Assembly: GCA_903922735.1 (NCBI GenBank)
Contig: CAIXUZ010000036.1
Location: 62,001-126,000, forward strand
Origin: an uncultured Verrucomicrobia subdivision 3 bacterium
GTDB taxonomy: Bacteria; Verrucomicrobiota; Verrucomicrobiia; Limisphaerales; UBA11358
Reading direction: 5' to 3'
Length of the DNA stretch: 64,000 nucleotides
Each line of letters starts with the position of its first letter. The stretch's first letter is position 1. The position numbers were made by a program, and so were the translations under genes. This document shows positions 45,066 to 54,350 of this stretch, piece after piece. The notes below the pieces were generated by a model. The model saw only the letters and a program-made list of their open reading frames with translations, was not told the origin of the DNA and ran no database searches.

Positions 45066-46217
45066 ATGAAATCCGTTCTATTATTACTGGCCGCTTTGGC
45101 GACCTCGTTCACTTTTACAATCCCAGCGTTGGCCGAAACCCCGGTTTCGGCAGTCCCGCTGCTAATACCGTTCGTGGACAAACACGAACTTGCCGGCGCC
45201 GTCGCGCTGGTCGCGGATAAAGACAAGGTGCTGGCGGTGGAGACGGTCGGCTATGCGGACATCGCCCGGGGGAAGAAAATGGCCCCGGATGCGCTGTTCT
45301 GGATCGCCTCGCAGTCGAAGGCGATGACCGCGACGGCGGTTTTGATGCTGGTGGATGAAGGTAAAATCGCGCTCGATGACGCGGTGGAAAAATATCTGCC
45401 AGAGTTTCGCGGCCAGATGATGGTGGCAGAGAAGAACACCAACCATGTGCTGCTCCGGAAACCCACGCATCCCATCACCATCCGCGAAGTGCTCAGCCAC
45501 ATGAGCGGATTGCCGTTCAAATCCGCCATCGAAGAGCCGACGCTGGACAGCCTGCCGCTCGCCGCCGCCGTGCACAGCTACGCGATGACGCCGCTCCAGA
45601 CCGAGCCGGGAACGCACTATTTATACTCCAACGCCGGGATCAACACCGCCGCCCGCATCCTTGAAGTGGTGAGTGGAATGAAATACGAGGATTTCATGCA
45701 GCAGCGCCTATTCGACCCACTCGGCATGAAGGACACCACGTTCTGGCCGACCGCGAAGCAGGTGCGACGCCTGGCAAAAGCCTATCGCCCGAATGGCGCC
45801 AAGACGGATCTCGAGGAGTTTATGGTCACCCAGCTTCATTATCCGCTCACTGACCGGACGCAGCGTTTCCCGATGCCGGCGGGCGGACTTTTTTCCACGG
45901 CGCGGGACACGGCGCTGTTTTGTCAGATGCTGCTCAACCGGGGGGATTTGAAGGGCCGGCGGTATTTGAGCGAATCAGCGTTTCAAGAGCTGACCAAGCG
46001 GCAAACGCCAACAAACGTGAATAACAGCTACGGCTTCGGCCTGAACATCGGTTCGGATTCGTTTGGACACGGCGGCGCCTATTCGACCGGCATGGAGATC
46101 CGGCCTCAGCAGGGACTCATCCTGATCTGGATGGTGCAACACAACGGCTTCCCCGGCGACGGCAAGAAAGCCCAGGATGCGTTTAAAAACTGGGCGAAGG
46201 AACGCTTTGGAAAATAA
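45066..46217 (+). CDS. Exported serine hydrolase of the beta-lactamase (class C/esterase) family
   Basis: 383 residues with a signal peptide (to about residue 23). SxxK is in FWIASQSKAMTATAV, the YxN motif in LYSNAGINTAARI, and the HxG motif in FGHGGAYSTGMEI, so all three catalytic elements of the penicillin-recognising fold are present. It is more like esterase or D-aminopeptidase relatives (EstB, PBP4*) than a true AmpC. An ordinary beta-lactamase role is not supported by context. Confidence 0.87.
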   Translation: MKSVLLLLAALATSFTFTIPALAETPVSAVPLLIPFVDKHELAGAVALVADKDKVLAVETVGYADIARGKKMAPDALFWIASQSKAMTATAVLMLVDEGKIALDDAVEKYLPEFRGQMMVAEKNTNHVLLRKPTHPITIREVLSHMSGLPFKSAIEEPTLDSLPLAAAVHSYAMTPLQTEPGTHYLYSNAGINTAARILEVVSGMKYEDFMQQRLFDPLGMKDTTFWPTAKQVRRLAKAYRPNGAKTDLEEFMVTQLHYPLTDRTQRFPMPAGGLFSTARDTALFCQMLLNRGDLKGRRYLSESAFQELTKRQTPTNVNNSYGFGLNIGSDSFGHGGAYSTGMEIRPQQGLILIWMVQHNGFPGDGKKAQDAFKNWAKERFGK

Positions 46218-46239
46218 ACTCTCCCACCCGCTGAAATAA

Positions 46240-47298
46240 TCAGTCTTTTTTGTTGAAGGCGCGGTGGGCCACGCGGTCGCTTTTGCGGCGGTGCTGCCAG
46301 CCGGCCTGCTTTTCGGATTCGCGGAGATAGCTGATTTCGAGCTGGAGTTTGACGAAGCTCTCATGCCGTTCACGGGGCAGCGTGCCGGAGGCGACGGCGG
46401 CGAGCACGGCGCAATTTTTTTCTTTCGTATGCGTGCAATCGCGAAAATGGCACCCCGACGCGAGGGCCTCGATTTCGGGAAAGGTTTCCTTCGCGCCCTG
46501 GCTGGCATCCCAGATGTGGAATTCCCGCATGCCGGGCGTATCAATGACCACGCCGCCCTTGGGCAGAAAGATCATCTCGCGCCACGAGGTCGTGTGCCGG
46601 CCTTTGGCATCCTGCGTACGCACTTCCACCGTCGGCATCAGGTCTTCGCCGTAGAGCCGGTTGATGAGGCTGGATTTGCCAACGCCGGAAGTGCCGATGA
46701 AGACCACGGTGTCACCGGGTTTTATCAGAGCCGCCAGTTTTTTCACACCGCGCCCCGTGAGCGCGCAAGCCGCCAGCACGAGGGCATCGCCCGCCACGCG
46801 GGTGGCCTCGGCCAGCTTGACGGCGAGGTCGTCGCACAAATCAATCTTGTTGAGAATGACCACCGGACGCGCACCGCTTTCGTGCGCCATGACGAGCATC
46901 CGTTCCAAGCGCGCGGCGTTGAACGTGGAGTCGGCGGCGGTCACGAGGAAAACAGTTTCGACATTCGTGGCAAGGATTTGCGCGGTGGTGTCACGGCCGC
47001 TGGTCTTGCGAACGATCTGGGTGCGGCGCGGCAGGATTGCGTGGATGGTGGCCTTCTCCTCGTTGGGCACGAGTTTGATGGCGACCCAATCGCCGACCTT
47101 GGGGAGAACAGTGTGATCGCGCCGAGATTCGTGGATGAACTTGCCAGTGACTTGAGCGGTGAGTTCCGCATCCACCGTCCAGACGCGGTAGAAATGCTTG
47201 TCTTCCACCGCCACGCGCGCAGGCACAAAACCTTTGGCGAGGTGCGGCGCAAACTGTTCGTCGCGCTCCGCGTTCCAGCCCAGCTTGGTCAGGCCCAT
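46240..47298 (-). CDS. rsgA: Ribosome small-subunit-dependent GTPase A
   Basis: 352 residues. An OB-fold is followed by a circularly permuted GTPase: NKID (G4) comes first, then GTSGVGKSSLINRL (G1) and DTPGMREF (G3). A C-terminal zinc domain has CHFRDCTHTKEKNCAV. RsgA checks 30S assembly and releases RbfA. It is convergent with the serine hydrolase gene. Confidence 0.95.
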   Translation of the reverse strand: MGLTKLGWNAERDEQFAPHLAKGFVPARVAVEDKHFYRVWTVDAELTAQVTGKFIHESRRDHTVLPKVGDWVAIKLVPNEEKATIHAILPRRTQIVRKTSGRDTTAQILATNVETVFLVTAADSTFNAARLERMLVMAHESGARPVVILNKIDLCDDLAVKLAEATRVAGDALVLAACALTGRGVKKLAALIKPGDTVVFIGTSGVGKSSLINRLYGEDLMPTVEVRTQDAKGRHTTSWREMIFLPKGGVVIDTPGMREFHIWDASQGAKETFPEIEALASGCHFRDCTHTKEKNCAVLAAVASGTLPRERHESFVKLQLEISYLRESEKQAGWQHRRKSDRVAHRAFNKKD

Positions 47299-47435
47299 AG
47301 GCGGCAGTTGATCATAATTTCCGGCATCGCTGAAGCGTAGCGATTGCGAAGCGTATCATCAACGCGCGAATCAATTACTGCGGACAACTTGAATTTTCCA
47401 AAACCGGGTATATTTTGCGACGCGTTAATTAAACC

Positions 47436-47807
47436 ATGTCGCATCCCATTCACAATCACGGTAAAGGCGAAACGGGCAAACCCACGCCAACGTTCAGCAA
47501 AGTTTTCCGGTGGCAGCCCAAATAAACAAGCGGCCCCATGCCGGTGCGCGTTGAGGTCGCCGGCTCTTTCAACGGCTGGCAGCGCGCCGCCATGAAACGC
47601 GACCGCATCTCCGGTCTCTGGCAAGTCACACTCCATGATATTCCCGCCAACCGCACTCACAAATACATGCTGCTGGTGAACGGCCGGCCGGTAAAAGACC
47701 CGCACGCCGACGGCCTCGCCGTGCCACAAACAGCGGAAGAGACGCAGCATCAACTGGTAACACCGCGCGGCTCACGCGTTTTCATGCTCGCCAGCCAAAC
47801 GAAATAG
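47436..47807 (+). pseudogene. Glycogen-binding (AMPK/CBM48-like) domain gene interrupted by an in-frame TAA
   Basis: ATG at 47436 opens 29 codons (MSHPIHNHGKG... ending SKVFRWQPK), then TAA at 47523-47525. The same frame continues TSGPMPVRVEVAGSFNGWQ to the stop at 47807. The second part alone is an 89-residue frame from ATG 47538. It is a glycogen-binding domain: VEVAGSFNGWQ, then LWQVTLHDIPANRTHKYMLLVNGRPVKDP, which has the Trp and Lys positions of AMPK-beta/CBM48. Changing TAA to AAA (Lys) would give one 123-residue protein. Either the gene is broken, the start has moved to 47538, or the base is a sequencing error. Confidence 0.6.
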
Positions 47808-47865
47808 ACAATCGTTACCCCCTTAACACACGCACCGTTTATTAGCCTACAGGAATTCAATTGCA

Positions 47866-50553
47866 TCACTCGATTCTAACGCGAAAGAATTCGTTGGTCG
47901 CACCACCAAGGCTGAGGCTGCGCGTCATGGTTCCGTCAATGCCGGTCAGGTTGGTGTGCGGCGCGCGGCTGGTCCAGGCGGGCGGGTTTAGGGTGGGCGT
48001 AGATTCGACCGTGTAGTGCGCGGCGCCCACGGCGGGCCAGGTGAGATTGCAAACACCATTGGTCACGCTGACGGCGCTGACAACCGGCGGCGGGTTGCTG
48101 ATGGTGTAGGTAAAGGTGGATATCGGTCCGAGGCTGGCGACGGAATTTCCCGGCATGAGTTTGATGACCACGGTTTTGTTCTTGGGCACGCCATTGGAAA
48201 TGATGGTGAGCGGAATGTTGAATGGCGTGGGCACAAAGCCGCCATAGAAGTTGATAATGCCGCCGTGCAGCTTGTAGTCCACACCGTATTCGGCAGTGCT
48301 GCTGTTATCAATCGTGTAGGGAAACGATTGCAGACCGGGCCAGTTCGTCAGGCCGACGGGCAGCGTCATCACCACGGGAATGTTGACTGTGCCCACGGCG
48401 TCGTCGCTGTTCGTGCTGCTCGACGTGAAGCCGGTGAGCGGCATCGCCCCCGGAACATCCACGAAGAATGAGAGGGTGAAAACATCATCCACCACCGTGT
48501 AGGGCTTCGGGAAATCGGACGAGACGGTGTAGGCGGGATTGGCCGCGGTGGCGGTCAGCGTCACGAGTGAGCCATCGGCGATGTTCAACTGCCAGCCGCC
48601 GTTGGTTACGACAATATTTTGTGTGCCGTCGCTCACGGTGAGCGTGCCGTCATTCGTGATATTATAACCGCGTCCAGCAATATAGACTCCGCCGGAAATG
48701 GATCGCGTAGATCGCATGCGAGTGAAATTCACACCGGCAAGACTACGGGCATCGACCCAGTTGGTGCTGATGGCTTGGCCGTTTACGTTGGTAAATGTAT
48801 AGCCCTGGCACATGGCGGTGAGATGGTAAAAAACATTCGTGGCGGGAACGGCGATGAGATATTTACCGTCGGCGGCGGTCAGGCTGGAGCCGGCAAAGCT
48901 CGCTGAGCCGTAAGCCACGCCGGAAAGGTAATTGTTCACGATCGCGCCAGCGAGCGGGTTGCCCAGTTCGTCCTTCACCGTGCCGCTGAGAGTGGCGGGT
49001 GCGGGCAGGCCGTTGGTAATCGTCACGGTGGCGGACACGGTTTTGGTGTGGCCTTTCAGGTCGGACACCGTGCAGCGGACATAATTGATTCCATTTTGAC
49101 TCCACAAATGGAATCCGTTCGTCGCGAACCGGGCGTCCCCATTCACGCCGCCAAAGTCCGTGCCGCCAAGAGTTTGGTTGTCGTCGAACTCCCAGTAATA
49201 CGCCAGCGTGTCGCCATCGGGATCGGTGGCGGTGGCGGTGAAAGTCTGCCCAACGCCCGCGCCAAGCGTGAGGTTGGTGGGCGAGAGTGAAAGCGTCGGC
49301 GCTTGATTACCAGGGAACGGACCGAAGTTGGCTTGCACGTCCAGCGACTCGGGCGTCGTGCCGCCTTTTTTCAGCGGCGTGAGGTGGAGGTTTGCTTCGT
49401 GGTCGGAATAAGTGCGGCCGATTTGTAATTGCGCGTCGTGCATGGTGGCGAACGTGGCGTTGGTCGGCCCACGGCTGCCGGGCGTCATGTCCCACAACAC
49501 CGTCGCGCCGCTGGAGGCGCGCGGTGAATCCGCGCCAAAGTGAACTTCGAGTCCGCCCTGCGACCACTTGGCGTCAGGCAGGTTCGTGATGGCCTGCCGG
49601 AAATCGAGCCAGTAGCAGTAGCTCGCATCGCGTGCGACCCGCAACGCGTAATTTTTTCCCACGTCCACCGCGCCCTGGTCAAAAGCGTGAACGCGGTAGA
49701 GGCCAGAATTGGTCACCGTGAGGATGTTGCTGGCGTTGAGCCAGCCGAGTTCATATTTGAAATAGGTATTCACGTCGCGGTCCGGCGGCGGCGCGGCCGT
49801 ATGCGTGCCTTCCTTCCAGCCCATGAGGCAATAGACATCACCGTAAGCGTTGAAAAAATAGGTCCCCGATTTCACCGGGGAATTGAAGGTGGTACGCGAG
49901 TAGCCGTTTGCGTGCTGCAAGCCGAGGCAGTGACAAAGCTCGTGCGGCAGCGCGTTGAAGTAATCGAAACAGATGGCCGTGCGCCCGCCATCCGACGCCG
50001 CGCCCGCCTGACCGGGAACGTAGCCAAGAGCGATGACATCGAGGTCATAGTTGGCGCTTTCGTAGAGCGCCGCCTGACCATTCGCGAGGCCGACGGCACG
50101 GGCTTTGGCACGCGCATCGTCCGCCAATGACCCCGGATCACCCCAAGCCGTCCACTTGGGGTAGGGCGTGCCAGAAAGAATGTTCGTATAGTAGTTGGTT
50201 GAGACGCCGAGATTGATCAACGGCAGGACGGTGAATTCCACCGAGAGCTGGCCGTAAGATTGTTGGAGGAAAAAATCATTGATTTCGGTCTGCAGCGTGC
50301 CATTGGCGAGGTTGTTCCAGCCCGTGAGACCATAGGCGTCGGAATTTGTCGGGCCGTTCGCATCGGTGAAGCGGACGGGGATGACGAGAATTTTCTTATG
50401 GCCCTTGGTCCAGGTTGACCGGGCCGTTTCGGCTGCTCCGCTTCGGGAAAGCACCCCAATCAGCACCAGCAGCGTGATGAAAGTCAGGTGACGAAAAGTT
50501 ATTGGGTGATTTTCGGTCGCCGTTTTAAGGAGACGTTTTTGGCCGAGATACAC
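47866..50553 (-). CDS. Exported M6-type metalloprotease with PKD-like and accessory beta domains
   Basis: 895 residues; export signal at about 21-40. The catalytic zinc motif LPHELCHCLGLQH (HExxHxxxxxH) is near residue 208, typical of M6/immune-inhibitor-A-like proteases. It is followed by a PKD-like domain (about 415-510, DPDGDTLAYYWEFDD), a carboxypeptidase-regulatory-like domain (from about 515, LSGTVKDELGNPLAGAIV), a Calx-beta-like region and a C-terminal module ending in FFRVRIE. Secreted protein-degrading enzyme. Confidence 0.83.
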   Translation of the reverse strand: MYLGQKRLLKTATENHPITFRHLTFITLLVLIGVLSRSGAAETARSTWTKGHKKILVIPVRFTDANGPTNSDAYGLTGWNNLANGTLQTEINDFFLQQSYGQLSVEFTVLPLINLGVSTNYYTNILSGTPYPKWTAWGDPGSLADDARAKARAVGLANGQAALYESANYDLDVIALGYVPGQAGAASDGGRTAICFDYFNALPHELCHCLGLQHANGYSRTTFNSPVKSGTYFFNAYGDVYCLMGWKEGTHTAAPPPDRDVNTYFKYELGWLNASNILTVTNSGLYRVHAFDQGAVDVGKNYALRVARDASYCYWLDFRQAITNLPDAKWSQGGLEVHFGADSPRASSGATVLWDMTPGSRGPTNATFATMHDAQLQIGRTYSDHEANLHLTPLKKGGTTPESLDVQANFGPFPGNQAPTLSLSPTNLTLGAGVGQTFTATATDPDGDTLAYYWEFDDNQTLGGTDFGGVNGDARFATNGFHLWSQNGINYVRCTVSDLKGHTKTVSATVTITNGLPAPATLSGTVKDELGNPLAGAIVNNYLSGVAYGSASFAGSSLTAADGKYLIAVPATNVFYHLTAMCQGYTFTNVNGQAISTNWVDARSLAGVNFTRMRSTRSISGGVYIAGRGYNITNDGTLTVSDGTQNIVVTNGGWQLNIADGSLVTLTATAANPAYTVSSDFPKPYTVVDDVFTLSFFVDVPGAMPLTGFTSSSTNSDDAVGTVNIPVVMTLPVGLTNWPGLQSFPYTIDNSSTAEYGVDYKLHGGIINFYGGFVPTPFNIPLTIISNGVPKNKTVVIKLMPGNSVASLGPISTFTYTISNPPPVVSAVSVTNGVCNLTWPAVGAAHYTVESTPTLNPPAWTSRAPHTNLTGIDGTMTRSLSLGGATNEFFRVRIE

Positions 50554-50668
50554 GCCTTAAAACTAGAGCCGGAACCTACGCCGGTCAAACGGAGACTGGT
50601 CCATTAGCTTCGCTACCTTCAGGCGGGTTCCAGATAAGAATCCCCGGCGCGCCACCACAAATCCGCCG

Positions 50669-51673
50669 TCACTTTTCCACTGATTCCAGCGACAGCGGTC
50701 GGTCGTGGTTCAGGAAATGCCCGCACACACGCCAAAAATCCGCCGTCGCCGGAACGCGGCGAATATCGTGCAGGAATTCCGCGCCAATGCCTTCGCCGAT
50801 GAAGTTTGTGAACTTCTTCATCCGCTGCACCTGTGCGGATTCTTTCACGCCGGGCGTAATTTCGTTGTCCCACAATTCGCGGAGGTAAGCCAGCACCTCG
50901 CGGCCCGTCGGTGATTTCACCGGCTCGCCACGCAACTCCGCACGGATCTGCTCGAACAGCCACGGGTTGCGGATGGCGCCCCGCCCGATCATCAGGCCGC
51001 GAACTTTGGTTTCCGTGAGCAATTGTTTCGCCTGCGTGGCGCTGAAGACATTCCCATTCAACAGAACCGGGCAGCGCATTTCCTTCGCCGCGTGGGCGAT
51101 CAAATCATAGCGCACACCGGGCCGATACATCTGCGTGACGGTGCGGGCATGGACGGTAAGCAGATCAATCGGATGCTTCGCAAACAACGGCAGCAATGCG
51201 TCGAACTCCGCCGCCGACTCGAAACCAATGCGCGTCTTGACCGTGAACGGAATCGTAACCGCGTCGCGCAAGGCGCCGAGAATGGCATCAATCTTTTTCG
51301 GCTCCCGCAGCAGGCCGCCGCCCGCGCATTTGCGATAGACGATGGGCGCGGGGCAGCCGAGGTTCAGGTCGATTGCGGCGACGGGAAATTTTTGCAGCAG
51401 CTTGGCCGTGCGGACGAGCGCGGGAATGTCGTTGCCGATGATCTGGGCAACGACGGGTTTGCCGGTGGGGTTTTCGGTGATGGATTGGAGAATCCATTTC
51501 TCCGGTCGCGAATCACCATGCACGCGGAAATATTCCGTCCAATAGACCTCCGGCCCACCGTAGCGATCGATGACGCGCATGAATTCCAGCGTCGTCACGT
51601 CCTGCATCGGCGCGAGCGCCAGCAAAAGCGCATCGCTACGGAGCAGGGCGGAAAAGGTTTCAGACAGATGCAT
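50669..51673 (-). CDS. dus: tRNA-dihydrouridine synthase
   Basis: 334-residue FMN enzyme reducing uridines in tRNA D-loops. The barrel opens with LALAPMQDVTTLEFMRV. The active-site Cys is in DLNLGCPAPIVYRKCAGGGLL. FTVKTRIGF, LTVHARTVTQMY and GLMIGRGAIRNPWLF (phosphate/FMN binding) follow. Which D positions it modifies cannot be told. Confidence 0.93.
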   Translation of the reverse strand: MHLSETFSALLRSDALLLALAPMQDVTTLEFMRVIDRYGGPEVYWTEYFRVHGDSRPEKWILQSITENPTGKPVVAQIIGNDIPALVRTAKLLQKFPVAAIDLNLGCPAPIVYRKCAGGGLLREPKKIDAILGALRDAVTIPFTVKTRIGFESAAEFDALLPLFAKHPIDLLTVHARTVTQMYRPGVRYDLIAHAAKEMRCPVLLNGNVFSATQAKQLLTETKVRGLMIGRGAIRNPWLFEQIRAELRGEPVKSPTGREVLAYLRELWDNEITPGVKESAQVQRMKKFTNFIGEGIGAEFLHDIRRVPATADFWRVCGHFLNHDRPLSLESVEK

Positions 51674-51733
51674 GCGGGCGACAAGTTAAACGGGTTAAAA
51701 CGGGGAAACACGAATAATTCTCACTTTTGATTC

Positions 51734-51762
51734 TTGCCTTTAAGGCGCAGGTCCACAAATTA
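51734..51762 (+). promoter_or_regulatory. Promoter of the sulfatase gene, matched by the one 1500 bases on
   Basis: TTGCCT (51734-51739), 17-base spacer, AAATTA (51757-51762), ten bases to the ATG at 51773. The surrounding ATTCTTGCCTTTA and TAACG blocks recur at identical distances before the ROK gene at 53273. Confidence 0.55.
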
Positions 51763-51772
51763 ACGGCAGCCC

Positions 51773-53179
51773 ATGAACCAGAAAATTTGCGCCCGAATTG
51801 GCAGCCTGTTCATCCTGTTCGCGCTGGCCACCCAGGCGGCTGCCGACACGCCAAAACCCGCCGATCAACCCAACATCCTCATCATCGTCTCGGACGATCA
51901 GGGTTATGCGGATATCGGCTTTCAGGGCTGCAAGGACATCCCCACGCCGCATCTGGACCGGCTGGCGGGCGAAGGCCTTCGTTTCAGCAATGGCTATGTT
52001 ACGCATGCGTTTTGCAGCCCCAGCCGCGCCGCGCTGCTGACGGGACGTTATCAGCAGCGTTTCGGTCATGAACAGAACCCCTGGTATGATGTGAACGACC
52101 ATCGCGAGGGTTTGCCCACGACCGAGAAACTGCTGCCACAATTTCTGCGCGAGGCCGGCTATGTCACCGGCTGGATCGGCAAATGGCATCTGGGGGCGGC
52201 CCCGGAATTTCGTCCGGAAAACCGCGGTTTCGTGGAGACCTTTGGCTTTCTTGGCGGTGGCCATCATTACCTCAATTGGAAGCCGACCCTGGTTGGACCT
52301 GGGCCGGAATACAACGAGCCGATTTTGCGGAACGGCCAGCCGGTGGACGTGACTAATCATCTCACGCAGGCCTTTGGCGATGAAGGAGCCGCCTTTGTGC
52401 GCCGGCACAAAAGCGATCCATGGTTTCTCTACCTTGCCTTCAATGCGCCGCACAATCCGCTGGAGCCGACCCCGGAGCGGTTGGCGCAGTTCAAATCCAT
52501 CGCCGATCCCAAGCGCCGGAAATACGCCGCGCAAGTAAGCCTGATGGACGACGCCATCGGCAACGTGCTCGCCGCGCTCCGCGAATCCGGCCAGACAGGA
52601 CGCACGCTGGTTTTCTTTTTCAGCGACAACGGCGGCCCGCTGGGAGCCGCCGGCAACGGGTCGAGCAATCTGCCGCTGCGCGCGGGCAAGGGCACGGTTT
52701 ATGAAGGCGGCATCCACGTGCCGTTCCTCATGAGCTGGCCGGGGAAATTACCCGCTGGTCGCGGGTATGATTTGCCGGTGAGTTCGCTGGATGTCTTTCC
52801 CACCGCCCTGGCGCTGGCGGGAGTGTCGATGCCAACGAACACGATCCATGACGGCGTGAATCTGCTGCCATTTCTCACCGGTGCAAACACCAACACCCCG
52901 CATTCGCAACTATTCTGGCGCATGGGCGGAGGCAAGCAGTTCGCCATCCATGAAAACGATTCCAAACTGGTTCGCATCCAAAATCAGCCGGATGAACTTT
53001 ACAACCTCGGCACCGACTTGGGCGAAAGCAAAAACCTGGCAGATGGGCAGACCAATAAATTGAAGACACTGAACGCCGCCGTGAATGACTGGAACAAGCA
53101 GCTCGTGCCGCCGGCCTTTTCCGGTTTGGCCGGACACACGGCGCATCCGAAAAACCCGAAACAATTGGCCGAGCCGTGA
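51773..53179 (+). CDS. Exported sulfatase (S1 family)
   Basis: 468 residues; signal peptide to about residue 24. Metal ligands in SDDQGYADIG (Asp41/42). CSPSR at 81-85 is the formylglycine motif, followed by AALLTGRYQQRFG. NAPHNPLEPT and SDNGGPLGAAGNGSSN carry later active-site residues. Same broad family as the gene at 35138 but clearly diverged and without the Gly-rich tail. Confidence 0.93.
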   Translation: MNQKICARIGSLFILFALATQAAADTPKPADQPNILIIVSDDQGYADIGFQGCKDIPTPHLDRLAGEGLRFSNGYVTHAFCSPSRAALLTGRYQQRFGHEQNPWYDVNDHREGLPTTEKLLPQFLREAGYVTGWIGKWHLGAAPEFRPENRGFVETFGFLGGGHHYLNWKPTLVGPGPEYNEPILRNGQPVDVTNHLTQAFGDEGAAFVRRHKSDPWFLYLAFNAPHNPLEPTPERLAQFKSIADPKRRKYAAQVSLMDDAIGNVLAALRESGQTGRTLVFFFSDNGGPLGAAGNGSSNLPLRAGKGTVYEGGIHVPFLMSWPGKLPAGRGYDLPVSSLDVFPTALALAGVSMPTNTIHDGVNLLPFLTGANTNTPHSQLFWRMGGGKQFAIHENDSKLVRIQNQPDELYNLGTDLGESKNLADGQTNKLKTLNAAVNDWNKQLVPPAFSGLAGHTAHPKNPKQLAEP

Positions 53180-53233
53180 CGAGTGCCGCAGCGCACTAGC
53201 CAACGCGGCGGGCCGGGCCGACGCGAATAATTC

Positions 53234-53262
53234 TTGCCTTTAGGGCCATTCCCCGCATTTTA
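53234..53262 (+). promoter_or_regulatory. Promoter of the ROK kinase gene, twin of the upstream sulfatase promoter
   Basis: TTGCCT (53234-53239), 17-base spacer, ATTTTA (53257-53262), ten bases to the ATG at 53273. ATTCTTGCCTTTA starts 43 bases before the start codon, exactly as at 51730. Confidence 0.55.
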
Positions 53263-53272
53263 ACGCCTCATC

Positions 53273-54313
53273 ATGAGCAAAAAAGTTTTCATCGGCACGG
53301 ACAGCGGCGCGACCACCACCAAAATGTGCGCCGTCTGGGAAAATGGCGAGCCGGTCTCGAGCAAAGTGTTGCAGCGCCCGACCCATACGGAAAAAGGCCG
53401 CGAAGCGGTCATCACCTCATGGATCGCCGGCGCCAGCGATTTTCTGGCGCAGAATCAATTACAATGGTCGGATGTCGCCGGCGTGGGCCTCTCGATCCCC
53501 GGACCCTACGAACGCTACGGCGTTTTCAGCATCACGTCGAACCTGCCCGCCAGCTTCTCCGGCTGGGATGTTTATTCCGATTACCGCGACGCCCTCGCCA
53601 AAATAGCCGGGCGTCCCCTGCCCCTGGTCTGCGGCAACGACGGCAATTTCGGCGGCGTGGCCGAAGCGCGACTGGCACGCGGCAACAGCAAAGCCACCGT
53701 CCTGATGCTCATGCCCGGCTCCGGCCTCGGGGCGGCGTTCATCGGTGCCGACGGACTCAGCCTCGACGGCGACACCCTCGCCGGCATGGAAGCCGGCCAC
53801 ATGCCCGCGCCACTGCAACTGTTCGGCCTGACCGGCAAGCCCTTCACCTGCGGCTGCGGCCGCGACTGGGGCTGCGTGGAGGCTTACACCACCATTTCCG
53901 GCCTGCCGCAATTGCTCGCGGAATTCCTCAAACGGCATCCCGGCCACGAACTCGCCACCTCCACCGCGTCCACCAAGGAAAAGGTTCTTTCCCTACGCAC
54001 CCGCGCGCAAAAAGGCGACGCCCTGGCCTTGGAGATTTTCGATTTTCAAGCCCGCGTCATGGGCGTCCATGTGGCCAATCTCGTCATGGCTTTGGATACC
54101 AGCATTGTCGTCATCGGCGGCGGGCTGATGGATCACGAGGCCACAACACCGGAATTTCGCGAGCGTTACATGCGCATCATCCGCGAAAACGCCCGGCCCT
54201 ATCTCTGGGCGCCGCAGCGCGACACCGTCAAGGTGGTGGCGGCGGAACTGGGCGAACTCTCGCAAGCCATCGGCGCGGCGGTCGTCGCGATGTATCATAG
54301 CCAAAAGGCTTGA
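53273..54313 (+). CDS. ROK-family sugar kinase
   Basis: 346 residues. The ATP loop FIGTDSGATTTKM opens the actin-like fold. GNDGNFGGVAEARLARG contains the catalytic Asp (GND). The zinc signature FTCGCGRDWGCVEAY and VVIGGGLMDH complete the ROK pattern. It would phosphorylate a hexose or amino sugar in the cytoplasm; the substrate cannot be read from sequence. The shared promoter layout with the sulfatase suggests common expression during glycan use. Confidence 0.88.
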   Translation: MSKKVFIGTDSGATTTKMCAVWENGEPVSSKVLQRPTHTEKGREAVITSWIAGASDFLAQNQLQWSDVAGVGLSIPGPYERYGVFSITSNLPASFSGWDVYSDYRDALAKIAGRPLPLVCGNDGNFGGVAEARLARGNSKATVLMLMPGSGLGAAFIGADGLSLDGDTLAGMEAGHMPAPLQLFGLTGKPFTCGCGRDWGCVEAYTTISGLPQLLAEFLKRHPGHELATSTASTKEKVLSLRTRAQKGDALALEIFDFQARVMGVHVANLVMALDTSIVVIGGGLMDHEATTPEFRERYMRIIRENARPYLWAPQRDTVKVVAAELGELSQAIGAAVVAMYHSQKA

Positions 54314-54350
54314 ACAACACGGCGGTGTTCGGATTTAGATTTGAATTCGC

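Noticed and set aside
45066-46217. Calling this gene an antibiotic-resistance beta-lactamase
   Set aside because: SxxK, YxN and HxG are shared by many esterases and peptidases of the fold, and neither the HxG form nor the neighbourhood points to resistance.
20977-47525. Reassignment of TAA as a lysine codon
   Set aside because: TAA ends glmS, mdh, serA and other intact genes in this window at family-typical positions, so it is a normal stop.
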